Positions 1 to 6,322 of a stretch of 7,426 nucleotides of DNA are shown one piece after another; position 1 is the stretch's first letter, and each line of letters starts with the position of its first letter. The translations under genes and the position numbers were made by a program. The stretch lies in assembly GCA_016280565.1 (NCBI GenBank), contig JAEEGY010000202.1, positions 1-7,426 on the forward strand, written 5' to 3'. Source of the stretch: Fretibacterium sp. (lineage in GTDB: Bacteria; Synergistota; Synergistia; Synergistales; Aminobacteriaceae). Under the pieces are notes generated by a model that did no database searches, was not told the DNA's origin, and worked only from the letters and a program-made list of their open reading frames with translations.

Positions 1-1
1 C

Positions 2-1036
2 GCGGGGGCGGAGGACATCGAGAACTGGTATCAATGCCGCAGTGATGAGGGACAGGTCCTTGTCCGCGCGCGGGAGATCCTGCTTGACCACAGCCTCAAC
101 ATGAAACTTGTGGACGTTGAGTATCTGCTGGACAGAAAGAAGCTCTTCTTCTACTTCACGTCGGAACAGCGAGTGGACTTCCGCGCCTACGTGCGGGATC
201 TGGCGCGGGAGTTCCGGACGCGCATTGAAATGCGCCAGATCGGCGTCCGGGACGAGGCCCGCGTCGTGGAGGGCATTTCTCCCTGCGGCCGTCCCTGCTG
301 CTGCAGCTATTGGCTCCATCAGTTCACTCCCATCTGCATCCGCATGGTCAAGGAGCAGAAGCTGGCCCTGAACCCCACAAAGATATCGGGTATCTGCGGG
401 CGGCTGATGTGCTGCATGGCCTACGAGCATCCCGTCTACAGCGAGCTCTGGAAGGACCTGCCCGGCCCCGGCGCCAAGATACGGACGGAACAGGGGATCT
501 ATGTGCTGGAAGGCGTGGACCTGGCCACTCAGCAGGCTCAGATCCGCTTCCCTTCCGGGCGTATCTTGCCCGTCTCCATCGCGGAGTTCCCCGACTTCCG
601 CGACGCGGTCCTGCGCGGGGAGGAGTGGGGAGACGAACCGGCGGCTCCCGCCCCGGGAAGGAGTGCTGCTGCTGCCCGGCCCCGGCCGGAACGTCAGGGC
701 CCTGACCGGGCGGAGAAACCGGATAAGCCGGAAAAGGCCCCGGAACGGCGGCACGAGATTCACCCAATGTCCAGGGAGAAGATCACCCTTGAGGAACACC
801 TGGCCCGCCGGGAGACCCAGGTCAACGAGGAGGCGGCGCGGCATCGCGGGAAGCCTCAGCCCAGACCTGAGGAGGATCGTCCGCGCCGTTCAGCCCCGCC
901 TAAACGTGAGTCTCGCAAGGGGCCCCTGCCCGGGGAGGCCCGGATGGAGGGAGGACGGCCTTCTTCGCGCCGCCGCTACGACGACAACAAACGCCGTAGA
1001 GGTCCGGGCCGGAGTTTTGGAAGGGGAGGGGAGTAG
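2..1036 (+). CDS. ricT: RicT/PSP1-family regulatory iron-sulfur protein (5' end missing)
   Basis: The reading frame is open from base 2, so the true start lies upstream; 344 residues are present. The first ATG inside (101) falls in the middle of the conserved PSP1 C-terminal domain and is not the start. Diagnostic stretches are MKLVDVEYLLDRKK, RVDFRAYVRDLA, RTRIEMRQIGVRDEAR, then CGRPCCCS (Cys95 and Cys99-101 of the fragment), Cys112, LNPTKISGICGRLMCC (Cys132, 137, 138). In Bacillus subtilis the homologue RicT (YaaT) forms the Fe-S-containing RicAFT complex, which affects RNase Y-dependent RNA maturation, sporulation and competence. The cysteine pattern here matches that family. After about residue 205 the protein becomes a long, low-complexity Arg/Pro/Glu/Lys tail ending in RRRGPGRSFGRGGE, probably disordered and perhaps RNA-binding (inference). 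The stop codon is TAG. ftsY starts 3 nt later, indicating co-transcription. Family assignment is firm; functional equivalence to B. subtilis RicT is inferred. Confidence 0.9.
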   Translation, partial: AGAEDIENWYQCRSDEGQVLVRAREILLDHSLNMKLVDVEYLLDRKKLFFYFTSEQRVDFRAYVRDLAREFRTRIEMRQIGVRDEARVVEGISPCGRPCCCSYWLHQFTPICIRMVKEQKLALNPTKISGICGRLMCCMAYEHPVYSELWKDLPGPGAKIRTEQGIYVLEGVDLATQQAQIRFPSGRILPVSIAEFPDFRDAVLRGEEWGDEPAAPAPGRSAAAARPRPERQGPDRAEKPDKPEKAPERRHEIHPMSREKITLEEHLARRETQVNEEAARHRGKPQPRPEEDRPRRSAPPKRESRKGPLPGEARMEGGRPSSRRRYDDNKRRRGPGRSFGRGGE

Positions 1037-1039
1037 ACC

Positions 1040-1966
1040 ATGAGCATTTTCTCGCGCCTGAAGGAAGGCCTGAAGGGCGTCAAGGAGCGGTGGAGCGGGG
1101 GGATCGCCCGCCTGTTTGCGGGCAGTTCGTTCGACGCCGCCTTCTGGGAGGAACTGGAGGACCGCCTGATCGCCGGGGACGTGGGGCTGGAGCTCTCGGA
1201 GGAGCTCGTCGCCTCCCTGAAGGAGGAGGTCAGGAAACAGGGTATCACCTCTCCCGAGGCGCTGAGGGACGTCTTTGTTGAAAAGATCACCTCGGAGCTC
1301 AATGCCGTGCCGGGGATGGGGCAGCCATTCCCGCTCACGCCCGCGCCTCAGGTCCTTTTGATGATCGGTGTCAACGGCAGCGGCAAAACGACCTCGGCCG
1401 GCAAGCTGGCCCTTCAGTACAAACAGCAGGGAAAGTCTGTTATCCTGGCGGCGGCGGACACCTTCCGCGCCGCGGCGGTGGAGCAGCTTAAAATTTGGGG
1501 CGAGCGGACCGGCGTGAGGGTCGTGGCTCAGGGACAGGGCAGCGACCCCGCTGCCGTGGCCTTCGACGCGTGGCAGGCGGCCCGGAGCGCGAACGCCGAT
1601 CTCCTTATTGTGGACACGGCCGGACGCCTCCACGACAAGCATAACCTGATGGAGGAGCTGCGCAAGATACACCGTGTGCTTCTGCGCGAGGCTGGGGAGG
1701 AGCGGCTGCAGACTGTCTTAGTGCTGGACGCCGTTCTGGGCCAGAACTCCGTGGCGCAGGCGGAGACCTTCAACACGATCCTGCCCATTTCGTCGGTGAT
1801 CCTCACCAAGTACGACAACACGGCCAAGGGGGGCGTGGTGCTTTCCATTGCCCGGAGGCTGCGCGTGCCCGTGCGTTATATCGGGTTGGGGGAGGCCCCG
1901 GAGGACCTCAGCCCCTTTGATACGATGGAGTTTGCCCGTGCCCTGATGGAGGGGGAGGACCGATGA
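1040..1966 (+). CDS. ftsY: Signal recognition particle receptor FtsY
   Basis: This is the SRP receptor GTPase, which docks SRP-ribosome-nascent chain complexes at the membrane during co-translational protein targeting. The protein has 308 residues with the NG-domain layout: an N-terminal helical bundle (about 1-95, containing FWEELEDRLIAGDVGLELSEEL) and then the G domain. Visible motifs are GVNGSGKTT (110-118, P loop), DTFRAAA (from 140, insertion-box region), DTAGR (192-196), TKYD (256-259, guanine specificity) and YIGLGEAPEDL near the C-terminus. There is no long acidic A domain, as in many non-enterobacterial FtsY proteins. The usual TKLDGTAKGG reads TKYDNTAKGG, and the common LDATTGQN reads LDAVLGQN; both are mild departures that keep the key residues. 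A purine-rich Shine-Dalgarno (GGAGGGGAG, about 1024-1032) precedes the ATG. The 3' end overlaps the next start by 4 nt (ATGA), so translation is probably coupled. Confidence 0.96.
   Translation: MSIFSRLKEGLKGVKERWSGGIARLFAGSSFDAAFWEELEDRLIAGDVGLELSEELVASLKEEVRKQGITSPEALRDVFVEKITSELNAVPGMGQPFPLTPAPQVLLMIGVNGSGKTTSAGKLALQYKQQGKSVILAAADTFRAAAVEQLKIWGERTGVRVVAQGQGSDPAAVAFDAWQAARSANADLLIVDTAGRLHDKHNLMEELRKIHRVLLREAGEERLQTVLVLDAVLGQNSVAQAETFNTILPISSVILTKYDNTAKGGVVLSIARRLRVPVRYIGLGEAPEDLSPFDTMEFARALMEGEDR
1948..1958 (+). promoter_or_regulatory. Shine-Dalgarno fixing the start at 1963
   Basis: The 3' end of ftsY contains the purine run GGAGGGGGAGG, ending 4 nt before the ATG at 1963. It is a much stronger ribosome-binding site than anything before the ATG at 2137. 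This supports 1963 as the original start of the following gene, and hence the view that the TAG at 2092 truncates it. Confidence 0.7.
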
Positions 1967-2094
1967 ATCCCGCCGGAGGAGGACGCCAGTCCGTTCCCGG
2001 AGAGGAAGAACTGCTCCTCTCTCTGTCCCGGGACTCGTCCCTGCTGGTGTGTCTGCGGGCCTTTTACAGCCTGATGCTGGACTATGGCGTCTAG
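1963..2094 (+). pseudogene. 5' part of an unrecognised gene, ended by an in-frame TAG
   Basis: An ATG at 1963 overlaps the ftsY stop codon and has a strong Shine-Dalgarno. It opens a frame of 43 codons (starting MNPAGGGRQSVPGEEELLL and ending FYSLMLDYGV) that meets TAG at 2092-2094. The same frame continues without another stop to 2913. Composition and protein style do not change across the TAG (LADDGEPLVFSRQQMVFLVERG follows), so the two parts look like one ancestral protein of about 316 residues with an amber mutation at codon 44. One base change from CAG, TGG, AAG or GAG would create it. A base-calling error, a true nonsense mutation or suppression cannot be told apart here. Amber also ends the ricT, ATPase and purB genes, so general TAG reassignment is unlikely. 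Confidence 0.65.
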
Positions 2095-2136
2095 CTGGCG
2101 GACGACGGAGAGCCCCTCGTCTTCTCCAGGCAGCAG

Positions 2137-2913
2137 ATGGTGTTTTTGGTGGAGCGGGGGGAGTCCGACGCGCCGGTGAAGAATATGCCGGTCCTGGCCG
2201 GGAAGGGGTTCTTCCGCCCCCTTGTGGCGGAGGACCTGGACGAGGACTCGGATGTCCTCGTTGTAGGGAGGCGCGGTACCCGCGTCCTGCCCCTTTTTAA
2301 AGCCCTTAACCCTGACGAGGCAGAGATCCCCGACTGGTGGGAGGCCCCCATTCCCTTCGCGATGAGCACGCGCGCCGGGATGAAGCTCAACGCGGCGGCG
2401 GTCCGGACGTTTGGTCCCGCCCTGAAGCGCCTGAAGGTATCGGAGCTCCCCGACAAAGAGGAGTTCATCGTCCAGCTTGAGGGAGGCACGAAGCCGGTCT
2501 TTCTGGCCTTCCGCCGTCTTGAGCCCAATATCTTTATCCTTGATGACTGCACGGGCGACCTGGTGGAGGCCCAGGACATCTCGTGGTGGGCTGCTGTGGG
2601 GCGGACGTGGATGTCGGAGATCGAGGCGGGCGGGGGGACCTGGCGGCGCATGGACTCCCCGTCGGGCAGCCGCTCCTGGCCCTGCGAATGGGAGGGGCGC
2701 TTCCTGGGCTATCTCTGTGTCGATGTGCCGGACGCCCCTGGCGCAGAGCCAAAGGAGTCAAAGAAAAAGGCGGCAAAACCAAAAAAACGAGCCACCCGCC
2801 GTACTTCCACGGCGGCCAGGGCCGCAGCGTCGAAGGAGGACGAGGTGTTGAAGGCCATTGGCCCTCAGACGATGGCGCTTTTGGCCGCAGGCCAGACGCG
2901 GGACGAGGCATGA
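2137..2913 (+). CDS. Hypothetical protein, 3' part of the amber-interrupted gene; possible PAS-like segment
   Basis: This is the open remainder (258 codons from the first ATG after the TAG) of the frame that begins at 1963. The family is not recognised. The region holding PIPFAMSTRAGMKLNAAAV followed by RTFGPALKRLKVSEL resembles the start of a PAS fold (a small residue run, then N-x-A-A and F-G), and a strand-rich stretch follows (FIVQLEGGTKPVFLAFRRL). This is only a visual resemblance. Next come a Trp-rich segment, a Lys/Ala/Arg linker (KESKKKAAKPKKRATRR) and a short C-terminal helix. No signal peptide or membrane segment is seen. Upstream of 2137 only a weak AGG 6 nt away could serve as ribosome-binding site, so this part may be poorly translated if the TAG is real. 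The stop overlaps the DUF4416 start by 4 nt, so loss of translation here could lower expression of that coupled gene. Confidence 0.6.
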   Translation: MVFLVERGESDAPVKNMPVLAGKGFFRPLVAEDLDEDSDVLVVGRRGTRVLPLFKALNPDEAEIPDWWEAPIPFAMSTRAGMKLNAAAVRTFGPALKRLKVSELPDKEEFIVQLEGGTKPVFLAFRRLEPNIFILDDCTGDLVEAQDISWWAAVGRTWMSEIEAGGGTWRRMDSPSGSRSWPCEWEGRFLGYLCVDVPDAPGAEPKESKKKAAKPKKRATRRTSTAARAAASKEDEVLKAIGPQTMALLAAGQTRDEA

Positions 2914-3443
2914 TCGCAGTTCGGCCTCCCCTTGTGAAGCGCATCGCGGGGATCCTCTATCCCGATGAGGAGCGCCTGGAATGGACGATCGCCGGACTGA
3001 CGCGCCTGTGGGGAAAACCGGACAGGGTGAGCGAACCCGTGCCCTTCGACAAGACAGATTACTACCGGGACATCGCCCCGCGCCTGCTGCGCCGCTTCGC
3101 CTGTTTCCCCGGCCTGGTGGACGCGGGGGGACTGGCGGACTGGAAGCACCAATCGCACGAGCTGGAGGAGGACAGCGCCCGGCTTGCGGGCCGGGCCTTG
3201 AGGTCGGTCAACATCGACCCCGGCTATGTGGACGGGGCGCGCCTCATCCTGGCTTCCACCAAAGATCACGCCCACCGTATCTGGCTGCGGGACGGCATCT
3301 ACGCCGAGGTGACGCTGCGCTGGCGCTTTGGAAAATGGGAGAGCTTCGACTACACCTTCCCGGATTTCAAGAGCGGCGTGTATGACGGTTTCCTCTCGGC
3401 GGTGCGGGAGCTGTGGCTGGAGGAAAGAAAAAGCAAAACTTAA
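2910..3443 (+). CDS. DUF4416 family protein
   Basis: The 177-residue protein starts at the ATG that overlaps the previous stop (ATGA). The same frame is open further upstream, but those codons lie over the preceding gene and are not used. Family features are the opening LVKRIAGILYPDEERLEW, the middle FDKTDYYRDIAPRLLRRF, and the conserved C-terminal half with NIDPGYVDGARLILASTKD (from residue 101), HAHRIWLRDGIYAEVTLRW and a closing FDYTFPDFKSGVYDGFL. These match my memory of DUF4416, a family of about 180 residues without assigned biochemical function. Conserved Asp, His, Arg and Glu in the second half could form a polar site (inference). A GGGA 6 nt before the ATG is the best Shine-Dalgarno. 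The stop is TAA at 3441-3443. purB evidently followed 18 nt later before the insertion, since the purB start stub lies there. No signal peptide or membrane helix is seen. Confidence 0.85.
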   Translation: MIAVRPPLVKRIAGILYPDEERLEWTIAGLTRLWGKPDRVSEPVPFDKTDYYRDIAPRLLRRFACFPGLVDAGGLADWKHQSHELEEDSARLAGRALRSVNIDPGYVDGARLILASTKDHAHRIWLRDGIYAEVTLRWRFGKWESFDYTFPDFKSGVYDGFLSAVRELWLEERKSKT

Positions 3444-3444
3444 G

Positions 3445-3499
3445 GAACAGGAGAGTCTGACATGATTGGACGCTACACGGAAAAGGATATCGCTGCGCT
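3445..3499 (+). repeat. Left copy of the 55-bp direct repeat (purB start stub)
   Basis: This copy is identical to 5005-5059. It contains the purB Shine-Dalgarno (AGGAG, 3449-3453), the ATG (3462) and the first 12 codons plus two bases. Similarity continues leftward to about 3427 with 5 mismatches in 18 positions (3429, 3433, 3440, 3442, 3444). On the right it stops abruptly: 3500 is c where the other copy has g, and no likeness follows. Confidence 0.97.
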
Positions 3500-3530
3500 C
3501 ACTGCTGGCAACCCCGCTCATATGATATAA
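3462..3530 (+). pseudogene. purB: Truncated purB 5' fragment with chimeric 22-codon frame
   Basis: The original purB start with its ribosome-binding site is kept and encodes MIGRYTEKDIAAL as in the intact gene. It then runs into inserted sequence, adding TAGNPAHMI before a TAA at 3528-3530. That stop codon lies inside the -10 box of the promoter for the next gene. The product would be a 22-residue peptide with no expected enzymatic role. Ribosomes arriving from the DUF4416 gene could still translate it, ending 46 nt before the ATPase start. Confidence 0.85.
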
Positions 3531-3531
3531 T
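3505..3531 (+). promoter_or_regulatory. Sigma-70-type extended -10 promoter for the ATPase gene
   Basis: TATAAT at 3526-3531 is a perfect -10 hexamer and is preceded by TG plus one base (3523-3525), the extended -10 motif. A partial -35 (CTGGCA, 3505-3510, 4 of 6 to TTGACA) lies 15 bp upstream. The predicted transcription start is near 3537-3539, about 40 nt before the GTG start. The promoter lies wholly within inserted sequence, so the gene brings its own expression signal. Confidence 0.7.
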
Positions 3532-3549
3532 TAACTACAGAGTTAGTTA
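3532..3549 (+). promoter_or_regulatory. Dyad at the predicted transcription start, possible operator
   Basis: TAACTA (3532-3537) and TAGTTA (3544-3549) are perfect inverted repeats around a 6-base centre. They sit directly after the -10 box, where a bound repressor would block the promoter. A second, nested pairing (AACT/AGTT, 3533-3536 and 3541-3544) exists. The arms are short and AT-rich, so chance is possible. No regulator gene is in the window. Confidence 0.35.
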
Positions 3550-3563
3550 TTTATAAGTTCATT

Positions 3564-3570
3564 GGGAGGG
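3564..3570 (+). promoter_or_regulatory. Shine-Dalgarno deciding the GTG start of the ATPase gene
   Basis: GGGAGGG lies 6 nt before the GTG at 3577. The longer frame begins with a TTG at 3562 that would place this site inside the coding sequence. The GTG start gives MFIGRHGELKEL, the usual N-terminus of this ATPase family, so 3577 is preferred. Confidence 0.85.
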
Positions 3571-3576
3571 CTGACC

Positions 3577-4986
3577 GTGTTCATCGGGCGCCATGGGGAA
3601 TTAAAAGAACTACAGCGCATCTGTGAAAAGGATAACTTTCAGCTCTTCATTCTTTATGGGCGCAGGCGTGTGGGAAAAACCAGCCTGCTAAAAGAATTCT
3701 GCCGGGATAAAGACGCAATTTTCTTCTCCGCTGAACTCAGCAACAACAAAGCCAACCTGGAGAAGTTCTCACAAGTGGTATTCCAGCATTATAGCGACTC
3801 ACGACAGGAGCCCTTTAACTCCTGGGAAAGCGCGCTGCTCTATATTGGCGACAGACAGAGGACATCCCGCCTTGTCCTTGTCATTGACGAGTTTCCGTAT
3901 CTTGCGGAGGGGAACCCGTCGATCTTATCCGAGCTTCAGCATACCATCGACCACAGGCTGCAGGAAAGTGGACTGTTCCTGATCCTCTGTGGAAGCTACA
4001 TGGGGTTTATGGAAAAGGAAGTCCTGGGAAGCAAAAGCCCTCTGTTTGGCCGGCGCACGGGCCAACTTCAACTAAAGCCCTTCGATTATCTGACCAGCGC
4101 CCAATTCATGGATGGCTTCAGTCCTGAGGAAAAGCTCATGTTTTATGGGGCATTTGGTGGCACGCCTCTTTACCTGCGGCAGATCGACACGGCGAAGTCT
4201 TTTAAGGAAAACATTATGGATGCGTTACTGTCTCCCGCCAGTTATCTTTATGAGGAGCCGATGTTCCTGCTGCGCGAGGAAGTCCAGCAGCCGGGGACGT
4301 ATAACGCAATTATCGAGGCGATTGCCTCCGGCGCGTCAAAAGCCAATGAGATCTCATCACGCACCGGCGAGGACACGGCAAAATGCCTGAAGTACATTAA
4401 GAGTCTGCGCGACCTGGGCATCCTCTACAAAGAATCTCCCTTTGGGGAGAAAGATTCGTCCCGGCGGACGCTCTACGGTATCTCAGATTTTCTGTTCCGC
4501 TTCTGGTATCGCTATATTTTCAGCAACAGGACGCTCCTTGAGACGGATGCTCAGGAGATCGTCTGGCAGCGAAAAATTGAGCCGGATTACAGCACCTACA
4601 TGGGCCTGGTCTTTGAGCGGGTGTGCCGTGAGTATCTTTTGCACATGAACAGCCAGGGCAAACTTCCCATCCTCTTCACCAGCATGGGGCGTTGGTGGGG
4701 AACGGACAGCCGGACGAGGAGCCAGACCGAAATTGACCTTATTGCCAGAGATGGAAAGGATTATCTCTTCTGTGAGTGCAAGTGGCGAAGCATCCCGGCA
4801 GATATGGATGTGCTCAATGCGCTTCGAAACAGGGCTGAGATATTTTTATCCGGAAAGGGAGATAAAGGGCATATAGAATTTATCATCTTCTCCAAAAATG
4901 GGTTCACCGAGGATATCCAGGAGGAAGCAAAAAAGAGTCAGGACTTGTCGCTTGTTGGTGTTGACGGCATTCTTGACAGGATGTAG
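3577..4986 (+). CDS. ATPase_2 (archaeal-type) P-loop ATPase with C-terminal DUF234 region
   Basis: The 469-residue protein starts at GTG and looks full length. The N-terminus FIGRHGELKEL leads into a Walker A motif, GRRRVGKTS (28-36), and Walker B, LVLVIDEF (Asp104-Glu105). A sensor-like LILCGSYMGFM follows (Cys138-Gly139-Ser140), then PLFGRRTGQLQLKPF (Arg159-Arg160). This is the ATPase_2 branch of the STAND/AAA-related P-loop proteins. A winged-helix-like middle follows (IIEAIASGASKANEISSRTG). The C-terminal DUF234 part has FRFWYRYIF (from 307), GLVFERVCREYL and a PD-(D/E)XK-like core: EIDL with Asp387, then CECKW with Glu400 and Lys402. The nuclease-like residues appear intact, although activity in this family is not well established. 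Such genes are scattered, often multicopy and patchily distributed in bacteria and archaea, and their role is unclear; defence or DNA-related functions have been suggested. It has its own promoter, no partner gene, and sits between the duplicated purB starts. The stop is TAG; no terminator follows. Confidence 0.9.
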   Translation: MFIGRHGELKELQRICEKDNFQLFILYGRRRVGKTSLLKEFCRDKDAIFFSAELSNNKANLEKFSQVVFQHYSDSRQEPFNSWESALLYIGDRQRTSRLVLVIDEFPYLAEGNPSILSELQHTIDHRLQESGLFLILCGSYMGFMEKEVLGSKSPLFGRRTGQLQLKPFDYLTSAQFMDGFSPEEKLMFYGAFGGTPLYLRQIDTAKSFKENIMDALLSPASYLYEEPMFLLREEVQQPGTYNAIIEAIASGASKANEISSRTGEDTAKCLKYIKSLRDLGILYKESPFGEKDSSRRTLYGISDFLFRFWYRYIFSNRTLLETDAQEIVWQRKIEPDYSTYMGLVFERVCREYLLHMNSQGKLPILFTSMGRWWGTDSRTRSQTEIDLIARDGKDYLFCECKWRSIPADMDVLNALRNRAEIFLSGKGDKGHIEFIIFSKNGFTEDIQEEAKKSQDLSLVGVDGILDRM

Positions 4987-5021
4987 GATAAATCAAAACC
5001 TGAAGAACAGGAGAGTCTGAC

Positions 5022-6320
<1,299 letters not shown>

Positions 6321-6322
6321 CC

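Larger units (their letters stand above)
3500..5004 (+). mobile_element. Inserted segment with a single ATPase gene, flanked by 55-bp direct repeats
   Basis: This 1505-bp stretch separates the two copies of the purB start, giving a repeat-plus-insert unit of 1560 bp. It carries one promoter and one gene and no transposase, integrase or recognisable terminal inverted repeats. Sampled 60-base lines inside range from about 37 to 60% GC, against about 68% in a sampled purB line. Codons are more A/T-ended than in ftsY or purB. All of this points to acquisition from elsewhere. The mechanism is unknown: integration of a circle with a purB-like attachment sequence, or recombination with a related strain, would both fit. 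'Mobile element' is therefore an inference from structure, not from mobility genes. Confidence 0.6.

Noticed and set aside
890..1672. Antisense open frame opposite ricT and ftsY
   Set aside because: It mirrors two well-identified genes in a high-GC region and shows no recognisable protein features.
2092..2094. TAG read as pyrrolysine
   Set aside because: TAG also ends ricT, the ATPase gene and purB here, no Pyl genes are visible, and the protein is not a methylamine methyltransferase. Kept only as a remote option to test.
3562..3576. TTG start at 3562 for the ATPase gene
   Set aside because: It would place the best Shine-Dalgarno (3564-3570) inside the gene and add MGGLT before the normal family N-terminus; GTG 3577 is better.
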